From assembly GCA_025964615.1 (NCBI GenBank), contig JAOPYM010000454.1:1-34881 (forward strand): 34,881 bases of DNA. The letters are read 5' to 3'. Position numbers and translations under genes: made by a program. Positions 15,861-24,173 of this stretch are shown here, one piece after another. The notes beneath the pieces are model-generated. The model saw only the letters and a list, made by a program, of their open reading frames with translations, made no database searches and was not told the DNA's origin. Within the stretch, counting starts at the first letter, position 1. The number at the start of each line of letters is the position of its first letter. This DNA comes from Actinomycetes bacterium. GTDB lineage: Bacteria > Actinomycetota > Actinomycetes > Streptosporangiales > Streptosporangiaceae.

Positions 15861-16241
15861 GTGCCTGGACGTCCCTTCACCCTGATCGGCGGCGCCGCCG
15901 TCGAGACCCTCGAGGCGCTCGCCGCCCTCGGCTTCGGCCTGTCCGTCGCGGTCGAGATGATCGCCGGCCGGACCCACGACCCCGCCACCGGCTTCGGCGT
16001 GGTCACGATGACGGTGCTGGCGGGAGCCGGGATGCTCGCGGTGGCCAGGGGGCTGCTGCTGGCCCGCCAGTGGGGCCGGTCACCGGCTGTGCTCACCCAG
16101 CTCTTCGCGCTCTTCATCGCGTACAACCTCATCCAGTCCGACCAGCCGCTGTACGGCTGGCCGCTGGGCGCAGGAGCCGCGGCGGCCCTGGTGATGGTGC
16201 TCAGCCCGCCCACCACCAAGGCCCTCTACGCGGGGGACTAG
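15861..16241 (+). CDS. Small integral membrane protein, unknown function
   Basis: 126 residues with four predicted hydrophobic segments at about 10-34, 43-67, 76-92 and 100-115, and a short polar tail. No catalytic motif is visible. Similar four-helix proteins are common in actinobacteria, without assigned function. The start is GTG. The stop overlaps the 3' end of the convergent sigma factor gene by four bases. It is divergent from the lipid kinase gene and may share its control region. Confidence 0.7.
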   Translation: MPGRPFTLIGGAAVETLEALAALGFGLSVAVEMIAGRTHDPATGFGVVTMTVLAGAGMLAVARGLLLARQWGRSPAVLTQLFALFIAYNLIQSDQPLYGWPLGAGAAAALVMVLSPPTTKALYAGD

Positions 16242-17182
16242 TCCTCGACGGTCAGGCCCTCGCGTAGCTGCGTGAGCGTACGGGCCAGCAGCCGTGACAC
16301 GTGCATCTGGGAGATGCCGAGCTCGGTGGCGATCTGCGACTGGGTCATGTTCCCGAAGAACCGAAGCAGCAGGATCCGCTTCTCGCGCGGCGGGAGCTTC
16401 TCCAGGAGGGGCTTCAGCGACTCCCGGTACTCCACGCCCTCCAGCGCCTCATCGATGATGCCCAGCGAGTCCGCCACGGCGGGCGCGTCCTCGTCACCGG
16501 AGTCGGGCGCATCCAGCGAGACGGTCGAGTAGGCGTTCGCGGACTCCAGTCCTTCGAGCACCTCCTCCTCGGTCATCTGCAGGTGCTTGGCGAGCTCGGC
16601 GACGGTGGGCGCGCGGCCCTCCTTCTGGGCGAGCTCGCTGATCGCCTTGGTGAGCGACAGCTTCAGCTCCTGGAGCCGCCGGGGAACCCGGACGGCCCAG
16701 CCCTTGTCCCGGAAGTGCCGCTTGATCTCACCGACGATGGTCGGCGTCGCGTACGTCGAGAACTCGACGCCGCGCTCCAGGTCGAAGCGGTCGATCGACT
16801 TGATGAGGCCGATCGTCGCGACCTGGATGAGGTCGTCCAGCCACTCGCCCCGGTTGCGGAACCGCCGGGCCAGGTACTCCACCAGCGGCAGGTGCAGTTC
16901 GACCAGCTGATCTCGGACGCGCTGCCGCTCCGCGTCGCCGTCGGGCAGCTCGTGCATGCGTTCGAACAGGCGCCGGGCTCTGGCCCGGTCGGGCACGCCT
17001 GAACTCGTCGAGCGCGGGCTGACCTCGACGACCTCGACGACGTCGTCAACCGCCTCTACGACGTCGTCGACCACCGCCTCTACGACGTCGTCAACCGCCT
17101 CGACGGCCTCGTCAACCGCCTCGACGGCTTCGTCGGGGCTCTCGCTGGGGTTTTCGCTGTCCAAGGTGGTCTTCTCCGTCAT
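16238..17182 (-). CDS. SigF/SigB-type alternative sigma factor with acidic heptad N-terminus
   Basis: 314 residues. Region 2 (about 90-170) includes LVEYLARRFRNRGEWLDDLIQVATIGLIKSIDRFD and the STYATPTIVGEIKRHFRDKGW block of SigB/SigF/SigG factors. Region 3 has GRAPTVAELAKHL. Region 4 has LPPREKRILLLRFFGNMTQSQIA with the helix ISQMHVSRLLARTL. An RsbW-like gene lies directly upstream with a four-base overlap (ATGA), the classic partner arrangement. Unusually, residues 17-54 form near-perfect acidic heptads of the type DEAVEAV and DDVVEAV, encoded by 21-bp repeats. This lengthens the N-terminus compared with typical SigF proteins of about 260 residues. Confidence 0.92.
   Translation of the reverse strand: MTEKTTLDSENPSESPDEAVEAVDEAVEAVDDVVEAVVDDVVEAVDDVVEVVEVSPRSTSSGVPDRARARRLFERMHELPDGDAERQRVRDQLVELHLPLVEYLARRFRNRGEWLDDLIQVATIGLIKSIDRFDLERGVEFSTYATPTIVGEIKRHFRDKGWAVRVPRRLQELKLSLTKAISELAQKEGRAPTVAELAKHLQMTEEEVLEGLESANAYSTVSLDAPDSGDEDAPAVADSLGIIDEALEGVEYRESLKPLLEKLPPREKRILLLRFFGNMTQSQIATELGISQMHVSRLLARTLTQLREGLTVED
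17021..17134 (-). repeat. 21-bp coding minisatellite in the sigma factor gene
   Basis: Repeats of about 21 bases (CGTCAACCGCCTCGACGGCC and variants on the plus strand) encode five heptads of the form D-D/E-A/V-V-E-A-V, with one extra Val. The period keeps the reading frame, so copy number can change without a frameshift. Confidence 0.75.
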
Positions 17183-17607
17183 GGAGCCCCCGCCGCGCCG
17201 CGCCGCTTCTGCAGCACGACGGTCACACGGTCGTCGGCGGCCACGGACGAGTCGACGTCGCCCGCGAGCGACGACAGCACTGTCCAGGCGAAGGTGTCAC
17301 GGCTGGGCTCGGTCCCGCTGACGGTGAGCACCGACACGGCGATGCGCATCGCGTCACCGGTCAGTTCGAACTCGCACTCCAGGTCCGTCCCCGGCACCGC
17401 CTCGGCGAGCAGCATCGCGCAGGCCTCGTCCACCGCGATGCGGAGGTCCTCGATCTCGTCGAGGGTGAAGTCCAAGCGCGCCGCGAGCCCTGCGGTGGCG
17501 GTCCGCAGGACCGATAGATAAGCACTGGCGGCGGGCAACCGGACGGTCACCACGTCACGCAGGGTCAGCTTCGTACCAGTTGGCATAGCCGCGGTGTCCT
17601 CTGTCAC
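17179..17607 (-). CDS. RsbW-like anti-sigma factor (HATPase_c_2)
   Basis: 142 residues resembling serine-kinase anti-sigma factors. The region DEIEDLRIAVDEACAMLLAEA (50-70) corresponds to the ATP-binding N-box helix, and the following strands (LECEFELTGDAMRIAVSV) fit the family. The canonical N-box Asn is not seen in this stretch (DEACAMLL), so kinase activity is uncertain while sigma binding remains likely. The GTG start has AAGGAG upstream. The stop overlaps the sigma factor start by four bases. I infer that it sequesters the SigF-type factor. No anti-anti-sigma gene is adjacent. Confidence 0.85.
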   Translation of the reverse strand: MTEDTAAMPTGTKLTLRDVVTVRLPAASAYLSVLRTATAGLAARLDFTLDEIEDLRIAVDEACAMLLAEAVPGTDLECEFELTGDAMRIAVSVLTVSGTEPSRDTFAWTVLSSLAGDVDSSVAADDRVTVVLQKRRGAAGAP

Positions 17608-17682
17608 GTGTCTCCTTCAATGGAGTCATCCGCAGTTTCGAACGTACCGCTTACCGGGGCCGCTTCGTGGGACGAGCGGAGA

Positions 17683-18156
17683 TCAAGAACCTGTGGCGAG
17701 CCGCTTCAGCGCGTCACCGGTCAGCCGGAAGCCGGTCCACTCGTCCTGTGCCACCGCGCCGAGTGCCTTGTAGAACCCGATGGCCGGTTCGTTCCAGTCG
17801 AGTACGGACCATTCGAACCGGGAGTACCCGCGCTCGACTGTGATCTTGGCCAGCTCCACGAGGAGTGCCCTGCCATGGCCACCGCCGCGTACCGAAGGGG
17901 TGACGTAGAGATCCTCCAGGTAGATCCCGTGCCGGCCGGTCCAGGTCGAGTAGTTCAGGAACCACAGCGCGAAGCCCACCGGGACGCCGTCCTGCTCGGC
18001 GAGGTGCGCGAAGGCCTTGGGATCGTCCCCGAACAGGCTCCGGGTCAGATCGTCCTCGGTGGCCTCGACCTCGTGCGCGGCGTGCTCGTACTCCGCGAGG
18101 TCGCGGATGAACCGCAGGATCGTCGGAACATCGTCGGGAGCCGCTGGTCTGATCAT
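17683..18156 (-). CDS. GNAT-family acetyltransferase, spermidine/diamine acetyltransferase-like
   Basis: 157 residues from the ATG at 18156 (MIRPAAPDDVPTILRFIRDLAEYE). The opening, the segment FALWFLNYSTWTGRHGIYLEDLYV, motif A (RGGGHGRALLVEL) and the block FEWSVLDWNEPAIGFYKALGA are typical of the SSAT-like group (diamine N-acetyltransferases). The substrate here is inferred only by resemblance. A longer frame to 18210 runs through the sodN terminator and is rejected. The gene lies downstream of sodN on the same strand. Confidence 0.85.
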   Translation of the reverse strand: MIRPAAPDDVPTILRFIRDLAEYEHAAHEVEATEDDLTRSLFGDDPKAFAHLAEQDGVPVGFALWFLNYSTWTGRHGIYLEDLYVTPSVRGGGHGRALLVELAKITVERGYSRFEWSVLDWNEPAIGFYKALGAVAQDEWTGFRLTGDALKRLATGS

Positions 18157-18175
18157 GTCTGTGAGCCTACGAGAA

Positions 18176-18202
18176 CGGGGCCGGTCCATCGGACCGGCCC
18201 CG
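18176..18202 (-). terminator. Terminator of sodN
   Basis: CGGGGCCGGTCC (18176-18187) and GGACCGGCCCCG (18191-18202) form a perfect 12-bp stem with a 3-base loop, 16 bases beyond the sodN stop in the leftward direction. Confidence 0.8.
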
Positions 18203-18218
18203 CTTCGCATGAAGGTGA

Positions 18219-18617
18219 TCAGGCCTTCTTGGTCTCCCAGAAGATCTTGTCAATCTCCGCGATCTTGTTCAGCAGGTCCTCGGCGACCTTGACGTCGACG
18301 CTGCCCTTGGTGCCGGCGGCACCGGCGAGCTTGGTGGCCTCGTTGAACAGTTCGTGCAAATGCGGGTACTTCTCGAAGTGCGGCGGCTTGAAGTAGTCCG
18401 TCCAGAGCACCCAGAGGTGCTCCTTGACCAGGTTGGAGCGCTGCTCCTTGATCACGATCGCCCGGGCGCGGAACGTCGGGTCCTCGTTGGCGGCGTACTT
18501 CTCGGCGATGGCCTTGACCGACTCGGCCTCGATGCGGGCCTGCGCCGGGTCGTACACACCACAGGGCAGGTCACAGTGCGCGGACACGACGGTCGGGCGC
18601 AGAAGATTGGCGAGCAC
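18219..18617 (-). CDS. sodN: Nickel-containing superoxide dismutase
   Basis: 132 residues. The nickel hook HCDLPCGVYDP begins at residue 14: after removal of a 13-residue leader (ending VVSA), His1, Cys2 and Cys6 of the mature protein bind nickel. Downstream stretches such as SDYFKPPHFEKYP-like WTDYFKPPHFEKYPHLHEL and EIDKIFWETKKA are diagnostic of NiSOD. It forms a cytoplasmic homohexamer in Streptomyces. The start is GTG, with AGGAAGGGG upstream. Divergent from it lies sodX, which encodes the peptidase expected to remove the leader. The 89-base gap must hold both promoters. Nickel-dependent control (Nur) is known in Streptomyces, but I see no certain Nur box. Confidence 0.97.
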   Translation of the reverse strand: MLANLLRPTVVSAHCDLPCGVYDPAQARIEAESVKAIAEKYAANEDPTFRARAIVIKEQRSNLVKEHLWVLWTDYFKPPHFEKYPHLHELFNEATKLAGAAGTKGSVDVKVAEDLLNKIAEIDKIFWETKKA

Positions 18618-18706
18618 TCGGTCGACCCCTTCCTCAGTTATCGGATCATGCTCTCAGGGATCGACATTACTCTTGTCGACCTGGCGGTCGAGCAGAGAGG
18701 TATGCG

Positions 18707-19048
18707 ATGCGGGTGCTTGCGGTACGGGTGGCCGGTGAGTCGATGCTGCCCGCGCTCCGCTCCGGTGATCTGCTCCTTGTACGGCCCGGGGCGCGGGTCG
18801 GGGACATCGTCGTGGCGCGGCACCCCGGCGAACCCGGGCGGTTGATCGTCAAGCGGGCCGCCGGCCACGGCGCGGACGGCTGGTGGCTGGAGAGCGACAA
18901 CCAGCGGGCGGCCGGACGGCAGGACAGCTGGGATTTCGGCGCGGTCCCCGACGCGCTGGTCGTGGGCCGCGCCGTGCTGCGCTACTGGCCCCCGTCGCGC
19001 TGGTCCTCGGCGGTCTCCCCGAGCCTTGGGCCGCGTGGCCTGGACTGA
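18707..19048 (+). CDS. sodX: Nickel-type SOD maturation protease
   Basis: 113 residues of the S26 signal-peptidase family without a membrane anchor. The catalytic Ser12 lies in GESMLPAL and the general base Lys49 in LIVKRAAG. It is expected to cleave the SodN leader before the nickel-binding His. The head-to-head position with sodN is the normal arrangement. The last residues (SLGPRGLD and stop) are encoded inside a copy of the second repeat family, so the C-terminus may have been altered by the repeat. Confidence 0.93.
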   Translation: MRVLAVRVAGESMLPALRSGDLLLVRPGARVGDIVVARHPGEPGRLIVKRAAGHGADGWWLESDNQRAAGRQDSWDFGAVPDALVVGRAVLRYWPPSRWSSAVSPSLGPRGLD

Positions 19049-19121
19049 GGAGCGAGGGAGCGACGAGGGAAGACGGCGCGTCAAGGCCCACCCGGCCGCC
19101 GCGCCGGAGGTGCGGCCATGA
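19028..19121. repeat. GC-rich repeat of the second family, copy 3
   Basis: It begins within the sodX 3' end and shares ACTGAGGAGCGAGGGA and a 28-base identical block (19062-19089) with copy 2. GGGCC (19028-19032) can pair with GGCCC (19085-19089). It ends in GGTGCGGCCATGA, like copy 2 (GGCGCGGCCATGA). It lies between the convergent sodX and CGNR genes. Confidence 0.75.
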
Positions 19122-19134
19122 CACTGCGACTGGC

Positions 19135-19680
19135 CTATCGGGTGTCCGCGCCGTCGAGGCGGCGGGCTCGCAGCGCGGCGACATTGGACCGGCCGGCGCA
19201 CCGCTCGGAGCAGTACCGTTTCGAGGAGTTCTTGGTCTCGTCGAAATAGATGTTGCTGCACCCATCGGCCTGGCATACCCCAAGCCGTTCGATGCCGTGG
19301 TCGCTGATCTTCACCGCCAGCCCCATGGCGGCCCCGGCTGCATACCGGTCCGGAACCGAACCGCCTTCGGTCAGGTGGATATGCCAGTCCTGGCCATCGT
19401 GATTGGACATCTGCGGATGTATCGGGTGCTGGATGAGCAGCGTGTTCAGCCGGTCGATCGCCGTCGCCTCGTCTCCGCTCGCCGCCGCGACGAAGATGCT
19501 CCGCATCTCGGCCCGCAGCTCGCGCATCGCCTGCAGGGTGTCGCGGGTCAGCCGGCCGCTCAGATGGGGCCGGATCGTCAGCAGTTCACGCAGTGAGTCG
19601 AGGTCCTTGAGTGAGTCCTCGGCGGGGTCCTGGGTGTTGACCAGCTCGATCACCAGGTCCGCGTAAGAGGCGAGGTCCAC
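19135..19680 (-). CDS. CGNR zinc-finger protein (ABATE domain type)
   Basis: 181 residues. The N-terminal ~120 residues are mostly helical, as in the stress-linked ABATE domain. The C-terminus has a zinc finger with Cys136, Cys141, Cys157 and Cys161 in the layout C-x4-C-x15-C-x3-C, followed by SNVAALRAR. The usual CGNR tetrad is CAGRSN here, a one-residue change that keeps the cysteine. Such proteins are thought to be DNA-binding regulators; the target is unknown. The start is GTG at 19680. The upstream region has an SigR-like GGGAAT, but the matching GTT is not at 18 bases. Confidence 0.82.
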   Translation of the reverse strand: MDLASYADLVIELVNTQDPAEDSLKDLDSLRELLTIRPHLSGRLTRDTLQAMRELRAEMRSIFVAAASGDEATAIDRLNTLLIQHPIHPQMSNHDGQDWHIHLTEGGSVPDRYAAGAAMGLAVKISDHGIERLGVCQADGCSNIYFDETKNSSKRYCSERCAGRSNVAALRARRLDGADTR

Positions 19681-19880
19681 GTGCCGCTCCCTACGGAATC
19701 GACCCGACTGTAAGAGTCATTCCCCTGATTTGAGTATTACACGCGGTACCGTTCCGGGCGCGCTCTTCACCGAACCTGAGACGGATTTTGTACAGCTGGA
19801 GCTGGTATCCACCGGCACTTTCATCGCAGAAATGCTCTCCCGACATAGATCTTCACAATCGACCACCAGGAGTTGCAGAA
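19681..19880. other. Intergenic region between the CGNR gene and the malic enzyme terminator
   Basis: About 200 bases, less GC-rich than its surroundings, holding the leftward promoter region of the CGNR gene. I see no convincing ORF or RNA gene. On the minus strand GGGGAAT is followed after 18 bases by GAT where SigR promoters have GTT, so a SigR promoter is not called. Confidence 0.4.
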
Positions 19881-19913
19881 CGGCCCGTACCCCCTTCTGA
19901 GGGGCACGGGCCG
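19881..19913 (-). terminator. Terminator of the malic enzyme gene
   Basis: CGGCCCGTACCCC pairs with GGGGCACGGGCCG with one mismatch, about 20 bases beyond the stop. It resembles the hairpin after the ABC transporter at 24174-24211. Confidence 0.75.
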
Positions 19914-19933
19914 CCTGGTCTGCGGGGCCGGGG

Positions 19934-21127
19934 TCAGATCCGGTTGACGCCTTCCTTGCGGGCCTGCGCGGAGACGGCCGCGGTGACGGCCGGTGCGACC
20001 CGCTCGTCGAACGGGCTGGGGATCACGTAGTCCTCGGACAGATCGTCGCCCACCACGTCGGCCAGCGCCTCCGCGGCGGCCAGCTTCATGCCCTCGGTGA
20101 TCGTGTGCGCCCGCACGTCGAGGGCACCGCGGAAGATGCCGGGGAACGCCAGGACGTTGTTGATCTGGTTCGGGTGGTCGCTACGGCCCGTGGCCACCAC
20201 GCGGGCGTGCCTGCGGGCGACGTCCGGCTCGACCTCGGGGGTCGGGTTGGACAGGGCGAACACGATCGCATCCTCGGCCATCGTGGCGATGGCCGCCTCC
20301 TGCACGGTGCTTCCCGACAGGCCGATGAACACGTGCGCCCCGCGCAGCGCCTCCTCGGTCGAGCCCCGCAGCTCAGCCTTGTTGGTGTCGCGCGCGAGCG
20401 CCTCCTTGATGGGGTTGAGCCCGTCCCGGCCCTCGTAGATCAGGCCCTTGCTGTCGGAGACCGCGATGTCGCCGATCCCGGCGTTCAGCAGGATCCGGGT
20501 CACCGCCACACCCGAGGCGCCCGCGCCGACCACGACGGCGCGCAGCTCGGAGAGCTCCTTGCCGATCAGCCGGGCGGCGTTGGTCAGCGCCGCCAGGACG
20601 ACCACGGCGGTGCCGTGCTGATCGTCGTGGAAGACGGGGATGTCCAGCGCCTCGCGGAGCCGGTCCTCGATCTCGAAGCAGCGCGGGGCGCTGATGTCCT
20701 CGAGGTTGATGCCGCCGAAGCTCGGTGCGAGCCGGATTACGGTCTCGACGATCTCGTCCACGCCGGTGCAGGCGAGGGCGATCGGCACGGAGTCGAGGTC
20801 CGCGAACTCCTTGAACAGCAGGGACTTGCCCTCCATGACGGGCATGGAGGCGGCCGGGCCGATGTCACCCAGGCCGAGCACGGCGGTGCCGTCGGTGACG
20901 ACCGCGACGACCTTGGATGTCCAGGTGTAGACGTAGGCCAGCTCGGGGTTGTCGGCGATCGCGGTGCAGACCCGGGCCACACCCGGGGTGTAGGCCATGG
21001 ACAGGTCGTCCTTGTTCCGGACCGGGATGGTGGAACGGACCTCCAGTTTCCCGCCCTTGTGCAGCAAGAAGACCGGGTCGTTCTCGTAGTCGATGGTATT
21101 TTCGAATGAAGCAGGCTCAGTAGCCAC
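19934..21127 (-). CDS. Malic enzyme (NAD(P)-dependent)
   Basis: 397 residues, the short bacterial malic enzyme type without a phosphotransacetylase domain. It decarboxylates malate to pyruvate with reduction of NAD or NADP. Visible features: MAYTPGVA with Tyr46, MEGKSLLFK with Lys101 (catalytic pair), NLEDISAP (141-148), [11 protein letters not shown] (167-177) for metal binding, and the nucleotide fold GAGASGVA (201-208). Cofactor choice cannot be set from this. The start is GTG, with AGGGG upstream. The gene diverges from an amino-acid ABC transporter operon over 347 bases. Confidence 0.93.
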   Translation of the reverse strand: MATEPASFENTIDYENDPVFLLHKGGKLEVRSTIPVRNKDDLSMAYTPGVARVCTAIADNPELAYVYTWTSKVVAVVTDGTAVLGLGDIGPAASMPVMEGKSLLFKEFADLDSVPIALACTGVDEIVETVIRLAPSFGGINLEDISAPRCFEIEDRLREALDIPVFHDDQHGTAVVVLAALTNAARLIGKELSELRAVVVGAGASGVAVTRILLNAGIGDIAVSDSKGLIYEGRDGLNPIKEALARDTNKAELRGSTEEALRGAHVFIGLSGSTVQEAAIATMAEDAIVFALSNPTPEVEPDVARRHARVVATGRSDHPNQINNVLAFPGIFRGALDVRAHTITEGMKLAAAEALADVVGDDLSEDYVIPSPFDERVAPAVTAAVSAQARKEGVNRI

Positions 21128-21303
21128 AGCGACCCCTGTGTTGATGGCGATTTCGGGCAGACGCCACGCGGCGGTGCGCTACAGGTGGACGCAACAGGTG
21201 GTCGTCTCTCGACATACGGGGGTCACCCGTTGCCCGATTGTGCCATACCCGGACAGGGGATCGCCCCAGCTCACCGTATGGCCCGCTCGGCCCGGACCGG
21301 ACG

Positions 21304-21317
21304 TTACCTGCAGGTAA
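21304..21317. promoter_or_regulatory. 14-bp palindrome TTACCTG-CAGGTAA
   Basis: A perfect palindrome in the divergent gap, 158 bases before the lipoprotein start and 177 bases from the malic enzyme start. It is a plausible operator for an unknown regulator. Its core (TACCT-N2-AGGTA) recurs at 15839-15850. Confidence 0.5.
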
Positions 21318-21374
21318 AAACCGCGTCTGACCTGATCGGCCACTGTTGCGTCACAGGTACGGTCACTGTCGACC

Positions 21375-21403
21375 TTGTTGTCCGATCGTGTCGCAGACTT
21401 AAT
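21375..21403 (+). promoter_or_regulatory. Possible promoter of the ABC transporter operon
   Basis: TTGTTG and CTTAAT are separated by 17 bases. Each matches the housekeeping consensus only in part. It lies 72 bases before the GTG start. Confidence 0.3.
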
Positions 21404-21474
21404 CCAGGCAACCCCTGCCGTACGTCAGGATGGCCTCGATCGTCCGCAAACATCTACCTAAGAAGGGGGACGCC

Positions 21475-22443
21475 GTGACGACCGGTCAGCTGCGTCACCG
21501 CGCCGTCGGAATCGGCGCCGTCGTACTCACGGGCGCCCTCGCGCTCTCAGCCTGCGGCTCTAGCAAGTCCACCGCAACCACCCCGGCCCCTGGCGCGAGC
21601 TCCGTCGGTGACATCTTCTCCTCGATCCAGGTCGACCCGACCCTCAAGGCCAAGCTCCCCTCGGCCCTGCAGACGGCAGGCTTCATCGTGGCGAGCGACG
21701 CGTCATACGCGCCGAACGAGTTCTTCGACACCGACAACAAGACGATCATCGGTATGGACGTGGACCTCGGCAAGGCGCTCAGCAAGAAGATCGGCGTGCC
21801 GTTCACCTTCCAGAACGCCGGATTCGACTCGATCATCGGCGGCATCAACTCCGGCAAGTACCAGCTCGGCATGTCGTCGTTCACCGACAGCAAGGTGCGG
21901 GAGCAGACGGTCGACTTCGTCACCTACTTCAGCGCCGGCGTCTCGGTGATCGTCAAGGCCGGGAACCCACAGAACCTCAAGCCGATGGACGTCTCGCTGT
22001 GCGGCAAGAAGATCGCCGTGGAGAAGGGCACCACCGAGCTCGACGAGCTGTCGCCCATCGTGGATGCGAAGAAGGGTCTCGGTGACGTCACGGCCCTGTG
22101 CAAGACGGCCGGGAAGCCGATCGCGATCGCTCAGCCGTACCCGGACGAGAACGGCGCCAACCTGGCGCTGTCCACCGGCCGGGCCGACGCGATCATGGCG
22201 GACTCGCCGGTGGCCGCGTACGCCATCAAGCAGTCCAACGGCCAGTTCGCAACTGCCGGTGCGGCCTACGGGACCGCTCCGTACGGCATCGCCGTCGGGA
22301 AGAACCTCGGCGGGTCCAAGGACGCGATCCTCGCGGCGCTCAAGGGCCTGATAGCTGACGGCTCGTACCAGAAGGTGCTCCAGAAGTGGGGCGTGCAGGA
22401 CGGTGCGATCACCAGCCCGGTGATCAACGGCGCGACGAGCTGA
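21475..22443 (+). CDS. Polar amino-acid ABC transporter substrate-binding lipoprotein
   Basis: 322 residues from the GTG at 21475, which has AAGGGGG upstream. The signal sequence ends in the lipobox LSAC, with Cys27 as the lipidated residue. The mature part follows the SBP_bac_3 pattern: GFIVASDASYAPNEFFD, IIGMDVDLGKALSKKIGV, then FDSIIGGINSGKYQLGMSSFTD and the inter-lobe DFVTYFSAG. This family binds glutamate, glutamine, arginine or similar; the exact ligand is not clear. The permease gene follows after 3 bases. An in-frame ATG at 21430 is possible but would put extra charged residues before the signal. Confidence 0.92.
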   Translation: MTTGQLRHRAVGIGAVVLTGALALSACGSSKSTATTPAPGASSVGDIFSSIQVDPTLKAKLPSALQTAGFIVASDASYAPNEFFDTDNKTIIGMDVDLGKALSKKIGVPFTFQNAGFDSIIGGINSGKYQLGMSSFTDSKVREQTVDFVTYFSAGVSVIVKAGNPQNLKPMDVSLCGKKIAVEKGTTELDELSPIVDAKKGLGDVTALCKTAGKPIAIAQPYPDENGANLALSTGRADAIMADSPVAAYAIKQSNGQFATAGAAYGTAPYGIAVGKNLGGSKDAILAALKGLIADGSYQKVLQKWGVQDGAITSPVINGATS

Positions 22444-22446
22444 CGC

Positions 22447-23400
22447 ATGGCCCTCAAAGACGAGGTACGACCGGGACGGCCGGAGAACATCCGAGCCGTC
22501 CCGGTCCGCCACTATGGCCGCTGGATCGCCACCGCCGTCCTGGTCTACCTCGGTGTCTGGCTGGCGCTCGGTGTCGCGAAGAACCCGAACTTCGAATGGA
22601 ACGTCGTCGGTCAGTACTTCACGAGCTCGACGGTCCTCGACGGCCTGGATCTGACGTTGCGGATCACATTCGCCGCCATGTTCATCGGTATCGTCGGCGG
22701 GGTCATCCTCGCCGTCATGCGGCTGTCGCCCAACCCGCTCGTCTCCGGGTCGGCCTGGCTGTACATCTGGTTCTTCCGGGGCACCCCGGTGCTGGTGCAG
22801 ATCCTCGCCTGGAACTTCATCAGCGTGCTGGCGCCGAAGGTGGGGCCGACCAAGATCCCAGAGTTCGGGATCGGCATCCCGTTCGGCCCGACGTTCGTGC
22901 ACTTCAACGCCAACAACATCATCACGCCGCTGGTCGCCGGCATCCTGGCACTCGGCCTCAACGAGGCCGCCTACATGTCGGAGATCGTCCGGGCCGGGAT
23001 CCTGTCCGTCGAAACGGGTCAGTCTGAGGCGGCCCAGGCGCTGGGGATGACCAGGTTGCTGGTGCTGGGAAGGATCGTGCTGCCGCAGGCGATGCGGATC
23101 ATCATCCCGCCGACCGGCAACGAGACGATCTCGATGCTCAAGACCTCGTCGCTGGTCAGCGTGATCGCGGTCTCCGACCTGCTCTACTCGGTGCAGATCA
23201 TCTACGGCCGGACCTTCCAGCAGATCCCGCTGCTCATGGTCGCGGTCCTCTGGTATCTGATGATGACGTCGGTGCTCAGTGTGGGGCAGTTCTACCTTGA
23301 GCGTTACTTCGGCCGGGGCATCGCGCAGCGGCAGACCATGCTCGAGAAGCTCTGGGCCAATCTGCGGACCGTACGTCCGGCATCGGGGGGTATCCGATGA
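22447..23400 (+). CDS. Polar amino-acid ABC transporter permease
   Basis: 317 residues with an N-terminal span (about 25-43) and a HisM/GlnP-type core. [12 protein letters not shown] and the EAA loop ([23 protein letters not shown]) that docks the ATPase are clear. An insertion between WNFISV and NIITPLV is rich in Gly and Pro. Only one permease gene is present, so the transporter may use a homodimer. The last four bases overlap the ATPase gene (ATGA). Confidence 0.92.
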   Translation: MALKDEVRPGRPENIRAVPVRHYGRWIATAVLVYLGVWLALGVAKNPNFEWNVVGQYFTSSTVLDGLDLTLRITFAAMFIGIVGGVILAVMRLSPNPLVSGSAWLYIWFFRGTPVLVQILAWNFISVLAPKVGPTKIPEFGIGIPFGPTFVHFNANNIITPLVAGILALGLNEAAYMSEIVRAGILSVETGQSEAAQALGMTRLLVLGRIVLPQAMRIIIPPTGNETISMLKTSSLVSVIAVSDLLYSVQIIYGRTFQQIPLLMVAVLWYLMMTSVLSVGQFYLERYFGRGIAQRQTMLEKLWANLRTVRPASGGIR

Positions 23401-24167
23401 GCGACCAGGAGTACATGGTCAAGGCCGAGGGAGTGCACAAGAGCTTCGGCCGGCTCGAGGTGCTCAAGGGTATTGATCTCACCGTGAAGCCGCAGGAGGT
23501 GATGTGCATCATCGGGCCGTCCGGCTCGGGGAAGTCGACCTTCCTGCGGTGCATCAACCACCTGGAGAAGATCAACGCCGGCCGGCTCTGGGTAGGCGAC
23601 AGCCTGGTCGGATACCGGCAGAAGGGCGACAAGATCTTCGAGCTGCACGAGAAGGAGGTGGCCGCACAGCGCCAGGAGATCGGCATGGTCTTCCAGCGGT
23701 TCAACCTGTTCCCGCACATGACGGCGCTGGAGAACGTCATGGAAGCGCCGATCAGGGTCAAGAAGGAGCCGAAGCAGGTCGTCCGCGAGTGGGCACTGAC
23801 CCTGCTCGGCCAGGTCGGCCTGTCGGACAAGGCGTCGAGCTACCCGTCCCAGCTGTCCGGTGGCCAGCAGCAGCGGGTGGCGATCGCCCGGGCGCTGGCC
23901 ATGCGGCCGAAGCTGATGCTCTTCGACGAGCCCACCTCGGCGCTCGACCCGGAGCTGGTCGGCGACGTCCTGGAGGCCATGAAACAGCTCGCCCTGGGCG
24001 GGATGACCATGATCGTAGTGACCCACGAGATGGGTTTCGCCCGCGAGGTCGGCGACTCGCTGGTCTTCATGGACTACGGGGTCGTCCTGGAACAGGGACA
24101 TCCACGGGAGATCCTGGCCAACCCGCAGCACCCGCGTACCCAGGACTTCCTGTCCAAGGTGCTCTGA
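23397..24167 (+). CDS. Polar amino-acid ABC transporter ATP-binding protein
   Basis: 256 residues of the GlnQ/HisP type. Walker A is GPSGSGKST (40-48), the Q-loop is at [13 protein letters not shown], the signature LSGGQQQR starts at 153, Walker B is [13 protein letters not shown] from 173, and the switch His is in VVTHEMGFA. It energises the permease encoded just upstream. A perfect hairpin follows the stop and closes the three-gene operon. Confidence 0.95.
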   Translation: MSDQEYMVKAEGVHKSFGRLEVLKGIDLTVKPQEVMCIIGPSGSGKSTFLRCINHLEKINAGRLWVGDSLVGYRQKGDKIFELHEKEVAAQRQEIGMVFQRFNLFPHMTALENVMEAPIRVKKEPKQVVREWALTLLGQVGLSDKASSYPSQLSGGQQQRVAIARALAMRPKLMLFDEPTSALDPELVGDVLEAMKQLALGGMTMIVVTHEMGFAREVGDSLVFMDYGVVLEQGHPREILANPQHPRTQDFLSKVL

Positions 24168-24173
24168 GCGCGC

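Larger units (their letters stand above)
21128..21474. other. Divergent regulatory region, malic enzyme / ABC transporter
   Basis: A 347-base gap without a credible gene. It holds a 14-bp palindrome (21304-21317) and a possible rightward promoter TTGTTG-N17-CTTAAT (21375-21403). An in-frame ATG at 21430 could extend the substrate-binding protein by 15 residues. Confidence 0.5.

Noticed and set aside
19695-19726. A possible SigR promoter before the CGNR gene.
   Set aside because: On the minus strand GGGAAT is followed at 18 bases by GAT instead of GTT, so the -10 element does not match.
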